From the NCBI RefSeq assembly GCF_020882245.1, contig NC_083600.1:46719019-46783018 (forward strand): 64,000 nt of DNA, read 5' to 3'. Positions 28,401 through 42,057 of the stretch are shown here, piece by piece. How positions within the stretch are numbered: the stretch's first letter is position 1; every line of letters starts with the position of its first letter. The notes under the pieces are model-generated. The model was not told the origin of the DNA. It worked only from the letters and a program-made list of their open reading frames with translations, and did not search any database. Position numbers and translations under genes: made by a program. Source of the DNA: Rhopalosiphum padi (Eukaryota; Arthropoda; Insecta; Hemiptera; Aphididae).

Positions 28401-30009
28401 ATTATAATACCTGTAGATGATATATCAAATGTTCGATGAATTTATTAAAATTTGTAAATATTTTCGATTTATAATACTTTAGTGACCACATAATTAAAAA
28501 AAGTATTTATTCGAAAATTTCCCTTTAAATAACGTGTTTAAGTATTAAATTTATTAATAATTTATAATCCGGTAAAATTTAACTATACCTACTTTCCTAT
28601 TTTACTCTCACTCGTTTATTTCAAAGTTACTCAAAGTAATATTTGTCCCTAAGTAACCTTATAACTCTTATATTATACACCTAAAATTATTATAAAAATG
28701 AAAGAAATAGCAGTTCCTAAACATATTATAATTATTGTATTGCTAGTATATTCTCTTTTTATAAAATAAAATAATTTTATTTGTTGTTATGTATTTTATG
28801 TTATTATATTGTCTATGATTTGTTAATTTTAAATACAGTCTATATTTCCAAAGAAACACGCACCAATGCCCGTAGTGTATTAAAATAAAATACAATTAAA
28901 TATACTTCGATGAATTCAGAGACATTTGAAGTAATATAATAAATCATAATACTTTATCTTTCTAAAAAGAAAAAAATATTATTAAAAACGAATCGAATCG
29001 ATGACAATTTATATTTAATTAAATATTTTCAAAACTTTTATAATCATAAAAAAAATTAGCATGAATAAAAAAAAAAAAATAATTGTAATAAAATATGAAA
29101 ATAAAACAAAATGGACTATTTAAAAATAAAATAAACGTCCAAAACAGATAATAAAAAGTGTACATATATTAATCATAATAATTTCATAGAATAATTATGT
29201 ATTATAAAAGTATTATGAAAATCGATAAGTAATTCATTGTAAAATAAATCAAGATGTTTAGAAACACTTATGATTGTAATATTGTATTATAAAATTGAAA
29301 TACTGACCCGATCCATAATAATCGTAAGTACTAATTGTATTTGAACTTCGAAGGATGGTAACCACATTAACGTCTAATACGTCTCCAGCAATAACCAATA
29401 TAGGTAGGTATACATATTTTGAGTTATTGATTATAAAATACAAGCCTACGACCTATGGATAGCGGACAATAATATTTAAATAAAGCCAGGAAAAGTAAGT
29501 TAGTATTTGCAAAGACAAATATATAAAACAATGAAAACAAGGACCGTGCACACATTGGAGAACTTCGTACTTCACCGATGTATAATTTCATTAATTTCTC
29601 GAATACGAATAACTATTAAAACGAGAATAAATGTGTTATAGACACAATGAGCGTCCAATTTTAAGTCACGGCACTCACAGCGTGACATTTTTCTTTTCAA
29701 TATCGAAATTTATTGTACATATATAATCCAATATATTATAATATTACACCTTTAAAAAAACCACAGTTATTTCTTTAACTATTTTTATAGGTACTATAAT
29801 ATTTATTGATAGAAGTAAAAAATTATATTTTAAAAACTGTGTGACGCTTCCATAACAAGAACACAGGATGAAATTCAATTTCTTTTTTGTTCTCCCGTGT
29901 GATTTGGAAAAAAGCGCTTTTAAATATAGTGCCTTCTGCACGATTCACGAATCATTGAGTTGTTATTATAATGGTGTATATAATAATGAATATATACTGT
30001 AATAACATT

Positions 30010-30295
30010 CAGTGGTGTAGATATCTGATGCTCGACTATGTTGTGGAAGGGTAGGGGATTAATTTTCTTTTGATACAACTCTTGATCCATAGGACTCTCA
30101 TACAATTCCACGCACAAAATAACTAACTTATTAATATTTTTTAACAGTAATATTCATTTTTGATTATATTTGATGCAGATTTAATAAATTTATTATTATA
30201 TAGCTACAAGTATTAATAAAAAAAAAAACCTAAGCCCACTTCCGATATGATAGAGGGGAGGGGAGGGCACGCTCACCTCTTAAATTACGCCAATG
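30010..30295. mobile_element. Non-autonomous hAT-like element with imperfect 8-bp duplication
   Basis: The left terminus CAGTGGTGTAGAT pairs with the right terminus, which on the minus strand reads CATTGGCGTAATT (9 of 13). The flanks ATAACATT (30002-30009) and ATAATACT (30296-30303) agree at 6 of 8 positions, as expected for an aged 8-bp duplication of the hAT superfamily. A G-rich patch (GAGGGGAGGGGAGGG at about 30253) sits inside the right end. It is about 286 bp with no coding capacity. Confidence 0.45.
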
Positions 30296-33200
30296 ATAAT
30301 ACTATATTTTTATCGTATAGCTTTCGACCAAACAGTGACTAAACAAACCATGTAACCAGCAACAGTGATTTAAAATTCATGAATTCGTGTCTAGCCAGTG
30401 CCGCAGTGTAAGATTATACCCAACATCACTACATGAGTACATACAATATAAATTACCGTACTCCACTATGTAGTATGCCAAAATGTGATTGGGAATGAAT
30501 TCACTGCAATCTTACTATACATGATTTAGTCACTGTACTACAATTATTAGTTGCGTCACCTTATTACTGGTGGTAAGAATTTTATGATTTTGATTATAGT
30601 GTATATGCATATTATACATATAGAATACATACAGCTAATAGGAGTAATATTTTTAACAACTTATACAATTTGGAAAAAAATATTTTAAGGTTTAAACTTT
30701 GTTTTTAGAAAATACTCATAAACGATATTTTACATTTCTTTTAAGGACAACAATTAAAGTATTTTTATTATTAAAAAAAAAAATACATCTTATCTTTACA
30801 AAAAGTCTCATCCAAAATCTCATACATAATATGAACGCATATACAATATAATTAGTGGCGAATTTAATAACCTACCTAACTAATTAATAACCATCAATTG
30901 ATTAAAATTACGGTGCTCTTATTGTTGGATTTTAATGATACACACTGCATACAATATGAAAATTTAGAGCATATTAAATAATAAAGGCAGAGTTTAATTT
31001 CATTTTTTTCAGAATAGGTATACATCAATATTAATGAAACCTATCTTTAATCGCAGTACATAATCGCAATACTACATCGAGTCATGTACTAAGAGAAAAC
31101 ATTGAATTTAAATAAAATATAAACTAAAATACGTTGTTTACGAATAAATTCTCATTATTTTTGTTATTTTATTCCTTATAGGTATATTAAAAAAATGTAC
31201 CTTGACGAAGATATTTTCGATTGATCAAGATTATTAAATTGGATACAAATGTGTATATATTACCTACATCATTTTAAAAACCATATTTAATACCAGCGTC
31301 CAGCATTATGGATATGAATGCAAATTATAAAGTTGGATGAAATTCAAAAATCTGTGTAATAAACAGCATCCACAAATATTATGATATAATTGTCACAAAA
31401 ATAAAAATATAAATTGGCGAATTTATCAAGTATAAATGTTTTTAAATAAGAAATGCAAACCTTTATTGATAATGATAAACATTGTGTTAAAATAATTCAA
31501 AACTGTCAACAGTTAGTTTCAATACTTACTTATAATTTTCACTTTAAAATTAGAAAGCTAATACATTTTTTTAATAAATATATTAAAGATAATATTTTAT
31601 TTAATACTACCTTATGGATTTGATTCTATTTTTCAAGTCAGATATTTGGTGTAATAGAATTAATAAAAACTAATAGCTTCGATTGCTCAATATATTATAC
31701 GTATTTTCACCATTTCACCTTAAAATTATAAATAAAAATAAAAATAATTAAATACAATACTCTAAATTTGACTTGATACTTATTTACCTAATTTGCGATA
31801 ATGAACCAATGCGTGGCTTTGAACATAAAAACAGATGTAGTAATATTTATTAGCTTTATAATGTTATATTACTAACGAACTATGACTATCAAACTCGTTT
31901 TTTCAGATTTATATCTTGCAGTTTTACCAACACACTTGGGTTTTAACTGTACAATAGTTCAGTTATGAATTGTTTTATTTTAGCGCGTGTAAATTACAAA
32001 TAGGTAACTTTTATGATAATATACACTTAACAACATATTAAACGAAATGTGTAAAATAAAAATTATTTCAAATGCAATTAAAAAATGCTATGAGAAAATA
32101 AAACACGATTTTTGGTTGCGTGATAATTTTATTCTATATATTATGACAAAAGTCAAGCGATCTGCGATATAAGTATTATACCACAGAACATTAATAGAAT
32201 AATCATCGAGCCAAATGTTTGAAACAAATCGGTGAATACAGAACATATATATAGAACCTATACATGTCGATAAAATAATAACATTCATTTCAGAAACGAA
32301 ATACTAGCTGTTTGCATTATGGCTGTGGGTTGTATAAAATAAAAAAATACAGTTGAAATTCCAATATTTATTCACAACCAAATGAACATGGCAAAATAAC
32401 GGATTGCATAGCTTGTATTAAATAAATAATTAGTACTAACTCACATTTCAATGGACATACATTTTATTAAAAAAATAATCTCCACCAATGTTAATATAAC
32501 CACTATATTATATCAATCAATTACCTACCTTCCCTGCGGCTGTATCTACCTTTACAATTAACAAATGCATTTTAAGGGTCCATCAGACAAGTTAACTATC
32601 TACCATTGAATTAATACACAATTGTCCTCGATATATTATATAAGCGCGTAGAATTACAGATTAGGTACCTATCAGTCGCACAATGATTAATTTATAAATC
32701 TAAGAACGGAAGAGTAAAATATATACCAAATGTACAGTCGTGCAATAATATATTTTGAATTAACTCCTTCTTCAATGTTTATGATGATTTGATGTTGAAA
32801 TAAATATATTAATGAAACCCATTTTATACTGAATAATACTTCATTTTTTCAAGATTTCTAATAATTTATAAAATATTAAATTTTAAAGGTTAGATTTTAA
32901 ACTTAAAATTGTCTCGACATAAATAATAGAACGAAATCAATCTAATTTTACCACATTCATACGAATAATTAAATCAGAAAAAACAAATCATGTACCTATT
33001 TAAAACATATAACTATCATAATAACGAAACTATTTGTAAAAAACACACAATAAAAATTTCATAGCTATCCAATAATGATTAACTTTTCAGAATAATTGTG
33101 TAATGAAAAAAAAATACCTATTCACCAATTACATTATAAATTATAATATAATGCAAACTGTATTTTAAATATATTGTTCGTTTTAATTTGATTATTTTAT

Positions 33201-36200
33201 ATACAATTACAACCATTAATAATATTATACGTCATCTATATTATATGTTTTTGTAGAAATGTATATACTCTCTACAGTATTATTGTAAGTAGTGTATTAT
33301 TTTTGAGATTTTTTTTTTGATTATTATTCGATAACACGAAACATACGACTCTATTCTAAATACTTACTCAACAAGATCGCATGACAGTTAATTTATTGGT
33401 GCCAAATTTCTTCTATTTTTCTATAAATGTTAAATATATATATTATAAAATTAGGTATGTAAAAAAATCCTTTTTTGAAATATTTGTATTTTGTTTGTCT
33501 TATATATTTTGTGAATTAAGATTTTACCTAGTCTCGTATTTCCATTCACTCTCTGTTTATATTTTTAAGCTCATCGACCGTCGTATTTAATTTTTTCACT
33601 TCCTGTCGTAAATATTTATCGCAATAAATATTTTTTCTCCAGTAAATAATAATATTTTTTGGTTTTTTTTTCCTTGCGACGTATATGCGATATTCCACTA
33701 TTTCTATAATATTTATGTCGTGATTCTAACGTTATATCGTCAATATACGGAAGAGGTGTATCTTTTTCAAATTCTATTTACGCAATTTATTAGAATGGAA
33801 CTCGGAGGAGAGGTTTAATCTTTCAAATGTAAAATTAACTCCCCAAAATTTTTAAACAATACGTATTTATTTAGAACATTTTTATCCGTTTAATTACCTT
33901 GGATTACAACTGTCAGCCATCCCTTCTCAAACGGTATACCCTAATTGCACTACTGCTTATAGTATTAAATAACAAGTCCATTGGACGAAAACGGTCGAAT
34001 ATTAAACATATACACTTTACATTTTAGGTTTGTGTTTTTTTAAATGTATAGACACAATTGACTACTGAAACAACTTTATTTTATTATTTTATTGACCATG
34101 CTTGATCGTTGATAATTATTGATTGATCGTTATTAAACTACTATAGGCATAATATATTATATTAATTGAACCAAATAGTCATAAATGATTATTATAGTTA
34201 TTTTTATCGAGACTATATTTATTTAAATTTGGTGCACTCACAATATCTTATTTATATTTGCTTATCTATAATTAATATTATAAAATATATATAACAACTC
34301 ACGTTAAATAATTAGGTATATAACTACTCCATTAATTACGAATTTACCAATACATTTTTAAGTTTATTTTTTTTATGTTTATATTAAAATATGTTATGTA
34401 ATATACGTTAAACCTCCTCAAAAATGTTTTCAAAAACATTTTATATGACACAAGGTTATGTAAGACAAATTTAAACATGTTTTACTTGGTAAAGGTATAT
34501 AATATAAATAAATTTAAATGTATAGTTGTGTAAGTATATGATGCATGTGTAATCGTGTACGCATATATTAAGATGCTAAATTAATAATATTTAGTGAAGT
34601 ATTAAAACGTATTTTTTTTTCTAATAATTATTATAATATATCTATATGAATTTAAATAAACGAAGAACTTTTAAAGATATTCAATGTGAAATTATATAAG
34701 TCTTCGTAAAACAAATATTTTAGAACTAAAATATTCTAAACCTTTGAATAATATGTCCTGATAGTTGTGTGCGATTATATTATAGTTGACAATAATACAA
34801 TTTATTTATTTATTCTATTCTATTATTTAATTTATAGTTGCGTTAGTTCATTCTTTACAAAAATATCGATTTTAGATTATTTTTTTTTTGGTTCAATAAT
34901 ACAAATTTTAAATAGACAATATTATTACTTATTATTATTTTTTTTCAAAGAACAGTCTAAACAGCTTTATTTTAGATTTTATCATTTTGATTTTTGATGT
35001 ATAAATTGAAACTAAAAATAAAAACAGTTTCTGTTGTTAGTTTGTGTCTGGTATCATGTATATAATATTTAACAAATACACAATAAAGGATAATGCAAAA
35101 ATGAAGCTAGTATTATATTATATAATAAAATGTGTTTTTAGGATTTGATTTTTATATTATTATTACTTTAGAAGTATGTAGAATAGAATATATCTGCATG
35201 ACTAAGACGGGGCCAAATTAACACTTTCTAACAACAGCTTAAAATTAGCATCCTTGGGAAATAAGGTACATTTGTGTGTAAGTAAGAACACTTTTATAAA
35301 CAAACGTTATTTTTTTTTATCTAACTTTAATCTCCGCTTTACTTTAATAAAAACCGGTCTATCTGCACTAATGAGTATAAGTATCATAAAAAAAATATAA
35401 TTTGTTAAAACTAACATACTTAATGAATATATGGATAATGATTAACGGGTCCTCGAAAAATAATAAAAATTTGCGAAGAAAATAATTTAAATTGGAATAA
35501 ATGTATAACTATCTACGAAATCACTACTCTTGGCCTTTAAACGGTGAAATTAATCAATAAATTCGAAAAATAATTCTCAGAATGGAATTTATTACTTATT
35601 GATAATTATTATATTATGTAATGTTTATATTTTTATGGTCGACAAAAATATTTTATAACGATTATTATTATTTATAGTTTATTTTGATGGTTGCGCCTAT
35701 TACCTAATAGATATTTTCAAGTTAGTACTGAAAGTTCTATAAAATATATAGAAAATAATACAAGAGGTCTCCACAATCGTTCAAAAGAACACAAATATTA
35801 TAATATATATTTATTATTGTATAAATGTTTATTACTATTTTATATTCATATGCATCGTGCCAATCCCGTATTTTATCTTGTACACAAATGCAACAATAGC
35901 TGACTATACTGACAATAAAGTAAGTTTTAAACTCACAATGACCCAACAAATGCTCCACAAAACTTTCAAATTCACCTTAATATCAAATTGGCTTACAAAA
36001 TGGAGGGTTAAACCTACCGAGATTTAACACTATATATATTTATTTTCACTCGTGGAATATCTCCTAAAGTTACTTGTAACAATAATTTAATTTATATCAA
36101 TCACTGAAGACAATTTCAAATACCAATTTTATTTAGGCATAGGCGTACTTTTTGTAGTATCACTCGGAATGAACGCAGATATATATACGATTCAAAAGTC

Positions 36201-38700
36201 TATGAAATGTTAATGGTGAATTTAGAAAAATAAAAAGTTAGTATAATTTAATAAACAATTGAATATTAAAAATAAATTTATTAGGTATTACATATACAAA
36301 TATTAAAATGTATAAAGGTTTGTGGTAATTATCATATGATTATGGGTACTACATACTAATAATTTATACCTACTAAGAATATTATAGGTACTTATTTAAA
36401 ATCAAGAATTTAAATCAGTGCTCTTGAATCCATAACATAATATGCAATCATGCCTTTCAATTCGCATATTCGACTTTAAAATTGTTGGGCTTTAAATGAA
36501 TTCCAATAAATACTGCGATGCAAACAAATCCTTTAATTGTAAATACATAGCATTAAAGCCACTGAAACAATACAGTAAAATAACTTAATTATTAATTTTG
36601 TATATATAATAATATTATGGGCTTATTAACTTTAATAAATAACTATTTAACTTACTTATTTTTTATATTTGCATATTATGTAAAGCTTGAATAACATACG
36701 TTACCTATATGTATCATGTATGTATTATAATTAACTAACATTGTATTTCATTACAACGATGTTTTATTAGTTAAATTATTTAATAATTTTTAATTATCGT
36801 TTGGGTAACTTTTTACTTTTCTATTTTAAAACCAAATTTAAATAACTGACAGTTACAAAGCTCACTATACACTGCACAGAGGTGTATTTATTTATTTTTT
36901 GCAGTCCGATTTCAAATTATTATTGCAAATGTTTTATTTTAATGGGAAATATTATTTTATGAGTTATGATGTAAATAATAATTATCTAGTAATATAAATA
37001 TAATACAGTTTATTGTATGTATAATACTATAAACCTACTACTATTAAATACTACTACCAATAATAAAAATAATAAATTAATTAAATAATTGTTCATTATT
37101 ATTAATATGATTTAATAACTAATATGACGTGTAATTAAAAAAAATTACACACACACACATTACATGCAATGTGTTTTAATTTTTAATCATTGGTAAATAA
37201 ATAAACAAACAATACACATAGACCCAAAGTATTTTAATCATTACTCATAACAACCTAAAAACTACCTACTGGTTACCTACTGATTTTATTATACTAAACA
37301 GTATATATTCTATGAAATATGTATAACAATTAATCATTTAGATAAGTAGTACCTATTTAAAACTTAATAAATTAAAATAATAAAAAATTCAGTTACAAAT
37401 ACATTCTTAACCATAGTATTAGGTATTATTTTATAAAAAAAACCTTTTGATAAGCTCTTAAAATATTGAATTCCAGAAAAATTAGATAAACAATAAAATT
37501 CAAGTACAGTAAATATACTAATGAAATTATTGATTGTAAGTGCACCTATACATATATTACCTATCATATTACATGAATCTGTTAACATTCAAATTTCTAA
37601 TAAGTCGTAATACTTGTCTCTTGCCAATGAGGTATAATTTAAATATATTACACACATGTAGAATGTGCATACTTTTAAATATAATATAATATTGTTACGT
37701 TATATTATGTATTTAATAGAAATATGTAAATAAAACATATTTATATATTTTGTATTATAAATTTTATAACTAAAATATTTTTATTACATTCGGAGGGGAG
37801 CGATGAATATACGAATAAACTTATTGGTTTTACAATGATTGTGGTGTGTGTTTATGTCTATCATCAAGTTTTGATACTGTAAATATACTTCAAGGGTTAA
37901 CTAGTGTTTCTTGTAGATAATTGCAATTTATTAATACTTTGTGAATAACTAAACAAAAAATGTTCAATTACTTAATATAATCAAAAAAAAAAAAGGAAAA
38001 ACTGGAATTTTTAATAAAAATCGTGCTTTTAGAAAATCAATTTTTTTTTTGTGCTACCTATTAAAAATATAATGTATGATTTGACTTTTCTTTTTGAGAA
38101 AAAACTTTGAAATTATAATATAAAAACTTCTTATAAGTATTCAACACACAATAAAACTAAAAATCTCAAAAATAAAAATGCTTAATTTTTTTTATAGATA
38201 TTTTATGATTAAATTGCAATGGAATTGTATATTTAGATGAAAATATTGATTTTAGTTATTTTTTTTTTTTGCAATTTCAAAAATATAATTTATAAGGTCT
38301 TGAAAAAGTCCCCCATATTTGCTATTTATTAAAAACAGTCCAACATACTGTTTCACCCATAGAAAAATAAATTACTTATTATAAGTAAAATATCCGTAGA
38401 AATATAGACTATTGCAAAACTAATAAATAATCGTTTTTCATATGCAAAAATTATAACCTATTACATTGATGAGTAACCTAATCAATGACGAGGTATACTT
38501 GACATTTATACTTTAATTGAGTTTAATATAGCAAAGCGTGTTTTTTTTTTTTTTTTGAAACATTAAATGAAAAATTCAACATTAATTTCAAAATGTAAGT
38601 GAAGAATGCAATTATGATGAGAGTATAACAAAGTATGCACAAACGCGTAAAAAAAATAGTTTAACATTAAAAATATTATGTAAAAAAAAAACAATTATTA
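30296..38700. other. AT-rich non-coding stretch, no gene seen
   Basis: The lowest-complexity part of the window. ORFs at 33381-33590 and 34767-34997 are dominated by Phe, Tyr, Ile and Leu codons typical of translated AT-rich DNA. A short (CA)n run lies near 37147-37158 and a T16 run at 38541-38556. No element ends, RNA genes or splice-flanked exons were recognised. Confidence 0.75.
38541..38556. repeat. Poly(T) run, 16 nt
   Basis: An uninterrupted T16, compatible with a minus-strand retroposed A-tail, but with no recognisable source sequence attached. Confidence 0.8.
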
Positions 38701-38861
38701 TAAATTCGAGTCGCGATAACTCGAAGTTAAAAGGGATAAAAACTTTGTTCAAGATATCTAACTTGAATTTATATTAATTTATATATATATATTATACATA
38801 TTTCTAGGGTAATAAAAAATATTCGAGTTGTCAAGTTTTTTGAGTTATCACGACTCGTCTG
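38701..38861. mobile_element. MITE with pogo/Tigger-like ends and TA target
   Basis: The left inverted repeat CGAGTCGCGATAACTCGAA (38707-38725) pairs with the right repeat at 38840-38857, which read on the minus strand is CGAGTCGTGATAACTCAA. The right end, extended to CAGACGAGTCG, abuts a TA dinucleotide (38862-38863). A TA also flanks the left (38699-38700), though the first bases of that end have decayed. Terminal repeats containing CTCGATAACTCGAA-like words and TA targets are typical of pogo/Tigger members of the Tc1-mariner superfamily. At about 161 bp it is a non-autonomous remnant. Confidence 0.55.
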
Positions 38862-40161
38862 TATTGCGTGTTTTGAATGATTATTGAAAAACAAGGTAAC
38901 TGTAATAATAAGTCTCGCCTATTTATAAGTTAATAACTATAATAATTATAATTATTGTCATATTATATAATATGTGCAATATGTGATATTATTGGAAACA
39001 AATATAGTTCAATATACTATAATACTAATAGAAAGATAAATTACAATTAGTAATATAATTAAATTATAAAATATCCTTAAAAGTTAAGTCGTATGACATA
39101 TCATTTTCCATTTTTCGTATGCAATGATTTATCAATTAATCATTGAATTCAAATAACATATCCATTACAGTGACCTATTCAATAACAAGTCACACTTGAA
39201 ACAGTTGAAACTTATTAGTTAATACTGAAAACTTCTATAATTTTCAACATCACTTAAATTTCATAATTTTTTTTTATAAATTTATAAAAATAAATGTCAA
39301 ATAATACAGATATAACTATTTTTTTTTAGTTAAGCTAATATATTAGGTACATAGAGTTTAATCATTTTTTATATAAGATCCGAGAGCCAAGGGATGTGTT
39401 ATTTGATCGAAACAGCATTATTAAATTTAATCCAGACTCGAGAACCTTTTAATTAATTAATTAATTTCGGTAAGGTCTGACGATTTTAATTATTTTTACA
39501 TTGTGTATAGTATATACACTGTATATCAGATAACTATATTTTTTATTTTTACAAGTATAATAGTAAAGCATATAATATATTATACTATTATTATAGTTAT
39601 ATATAATTTAATAATCAGATTAATTGCTAATTAATAGTGGTGCTCCAAAGGAACACTGTTAAACGCACAATGTTTTTCTTTACGTACTTAAATTTTCATA
39701 TTATTATATATATTTATATACATAATGGTACATTTGTATACACTTTTAAATTCTGGTGGGTATATTTAAGGTAAAATAACCAGAAATTGACAATAATTTC
39801 TCAAAATCGTAAATATTATTGTTAATAAAATAAATAATAACAATTATTTCCAAACATTCGCACGTTGTTGTGTAAATTATCACATGTATAGTAAGGACAG
39901 GAATTCAAGGACTTACTATCAGCTTTGCGCTATGTGCATGTACAATATAGTTTATATTAAACTGATTTCGAAAATTATATGCCATTATAATAAATAATTA
40001 ATAATAACTGTAATAATATAGGTACACTAGGTAGCAGTATAAATTTTGAAGCGTGTCTGTCTAAAAAATCTAAGAAAATCTGTTTTCTGAATGAAATAAA
40101 TGTAATAAGTAAAATATTAAAGTTAAAAAAATACTTTACCAAAAAGTGTAAAACAAGTATA
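38862..40161. other. AT-rich non-coding stretch, no gene seen
   Basis: It contains a short AATT tandem (about 39450-39467) and otherwise featureless AT-rich sequence up to the ORF beginning at 40162. Confidence 0.7.
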
Positions 40162-40335
40162 ATGTTCCGATTATTATTGAACAAGCATAATATTAAACAT
40201 TTATACAGTCGTTCCGTGGTCCAGGCTACGTACAACGCATATGAAAAACAGAGTCTTTTGCGATTGTATAGCCGAGTCGCCGGAACCAACAGATATTGCA
40301 GTTCTGATGCAACAAAACCTGCCAATCATGACTAA
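40162..40335 (+). CDS. Hypothetical 57-aa ORF with mitochondrial-presequence-like N-terminus
   Basis: An ATG frame of 57 codons ends in TAA. The first 53 residues are rich in Arg, Lys, Leu and Ser with very few acidic residues. The protein starts MFRLLLNKHNIKHLYSR and carries a second LYSR near residue 37. The segment NRYCSS near residues 44-49 resembles an R-3-type processing site (R-x-aromatic/Cys then Ser). That composition is what mitochondrial targeting peptides look like, but the frame stops only about 10 residues after the possible cleavage site, so no mature domain follows. It could be a truncated retrocopy, a first exon whose donor I cannot place, or chance: length alone is not significant. 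The surrounding 40160-40560 is GC-richer than its flanks. The 116-codon minus-strand frame over the same DNA has no ATG at its start and looks like its shadow. Confidence 0.25.
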   Translation: MFRLLLNKHNIKHLYSRSVVQATYNAYEKQSLLRLYSRVAGTNRYCSSDATKPANHD

Positions 40336-41084
40336 AATTTAAGTTGATTACTAATTATAGACACATCATCGGCTTCTAATAATTACATTCTGTAGACCAT
40401 TGCATGCGGTTTTCACGGTTTTGTTTGTCTGGGTAGCATCCTCTTAATAATATGATGTCCGAATAGTTAGAAATCGGTGTGGTCTTCAGCCTCAGCTGCA
40501 TGACACATTATACGACTAGAGTGGTACTATAATCACCGGATGTTGTTGTAGCCAGAGACAAATTTTTAAAACACTATTAATTATACAACATGTTGTGATA
40601 TGAGTTAAAGTAAGCGGTTGTTAAAAAAAAAATCAATATTACTCATCAGTATTTTTGATATATATATAATTTGTTTATAAGTAAAAATCTATGAGGTCGT
40701 CAAAAACATTTCAAAATTGTAAATCGGTGACAAAATAAACAATATTATATTATTTCCACCCGATTGTATTATACAATACACATAATAATATATTAATGTA
40801 TTACATCATTTTGAAACACCAACTAATATAGGGGCATATCCACCCACACCCATGAGGTAGATACAAAGAGAGAGGAGGGGGTTTGGACATGGAGACTGAA
40901 GCCTTTCCTTCTTAGATACTGTTTCAAAGATTCTTTCTTGTTTATAATAACTATAATAGGTAGTTATTTTACAAAACGGTGTTAATTACTTCATAGTTTC
41001 TTGTAAGAGATACCAACAACACTTTATAATATAATATAATATTATGTTTATGGATAATCATTATTTAAAGGTACGGCTTACGAA
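40336..41084. other. Non-coding; GC-richer left part, then AT-rich
   Basis: The first 220 bp (to about 40560) keep the higher GC of the preceding ORF and include a short hydrophobic open frame ending near 40455. It might be the 3' part of the same decayed unit. A purine-rich stretch (AGAGAGAGGAGGGGG) lies at about 40867. No gene was recognised. Confidence 0.5.
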
Positions 41085-41177
41085 TAGGGTTGCAACATTT
41101 TTTAAGACACTAAATTAAAAACCGGTATACCCGGTACAGACGGTACAGTCCAGACTTTGGTAACGTTGGTAACCCTA
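41085..41177. mobile_element. Very short MITE (about 93 bp) with near-duplicate 8-bp flanks
   Basis: The left end TAGGGTTGCAAC is mirrored by the right end GTTGGTAACCCTA. The flanks CTTACGAA (41077-41084) and TTTACGAG (41178-41185) match at 6 of 8 positions, consistent with an aged hAT-type duplication. The core holds ACCGG/CCGGT words. Such AGGGTTGC-ended short elements are common hAT-type MITEs in insects (family knowledge); the assignment here is inference. Confidence 0.45.
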
Positions 41178-42057
41178 TTTACGAGTGTTTAATTTATACT
41201 TATTTGTTGGATTTAGGCATTTAGCTTTATGAATGTGCCTGGATTCGTGTTCTGCATTAGATACCTATCTATTTTAATATTTTTTCCTTTAAAGTAACTA
41301 CTAGGTAACAACTATACATACGTTACGGTTTTTTTATATTAAGTTTATTTTTTATTAAGTATCTATACAGTTTCATTCATCTCACAAATCCTATAATTCG
41401 AATTGAAATAGGACCTATAGAAAAGCAATCAAATGAGTGAAAATTGTCATTAAAATAATATTATCGGTACTTTAAAATGGTTTACATGTGCTTATTTAAG
41501 TTTATCGAATTATTGAATGTTTATACAATCAAGTAAAAACAAAATATCAAATAATTATATAATGATCATATCATATTATATATTTTTAATTTGATAAAAA
41601 AAGTGTAAATATTCGTTTAAATGTATTTTACGAGTAAAACAGCTGTTTGAAAAAAAGTGTATTACTAACGTAATTTTGATACTGCATGCCAATTGAACTA
41701 TATGCAGGCTTAACTAAAACGAAACAAAATTATTATTAACACGATTACGTTTTTTAAACTTAGTCTTGACTCTTAAGTTAATATAATATAATGAAAGATG
41801 ATTATGCACAAATTCAGAAAACGCGTAGGCCGATAATAATAATGATATATCTAAGAAAAAACAACAGTAAAAAATTGTTCAAATTATATTCTTTAACTTC
41901 GTAACCGAAACAAATGTTCATTTTTTTTCTTTTTAATCGTACAATGGATTCCTTATATTTTTATAGCGATTAAGATCGAACGTAATTATTGGTAGCTGTA
42001 TAATTATATATATAATATATTATAATGTATACGACTTTATCTTTTGAAAGACGATGT
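41178..42057. other. AT-rich non-coding stretch, no gene seen
   Basis: No ORF, repeat or RNA gene of note. Confidence 0.7.

Larger units (their letters stand above)
23200..30009. other. AT-rich non-coding stretch, no supported gene
   Basis: Two overlapping opposite-strand ORFs (26609-26881 minus and 26837-27052 plus) and a few 60-80 codon frames occur; none has a motif. A 20-bp perfect palindrome lies at 25341-25360 and a (TTTA)n-type tract at about 28364-28400. No RNA gene was recognised. Confidence 0.7.

Noticed and set aside
39975..40325. 116-codon minus-strand frame
   Set aside because: It begins at TTG and is very Phe/Leu/Ile-rich; it overlaps the more protein-like plus-strand frame at 40162-40335.
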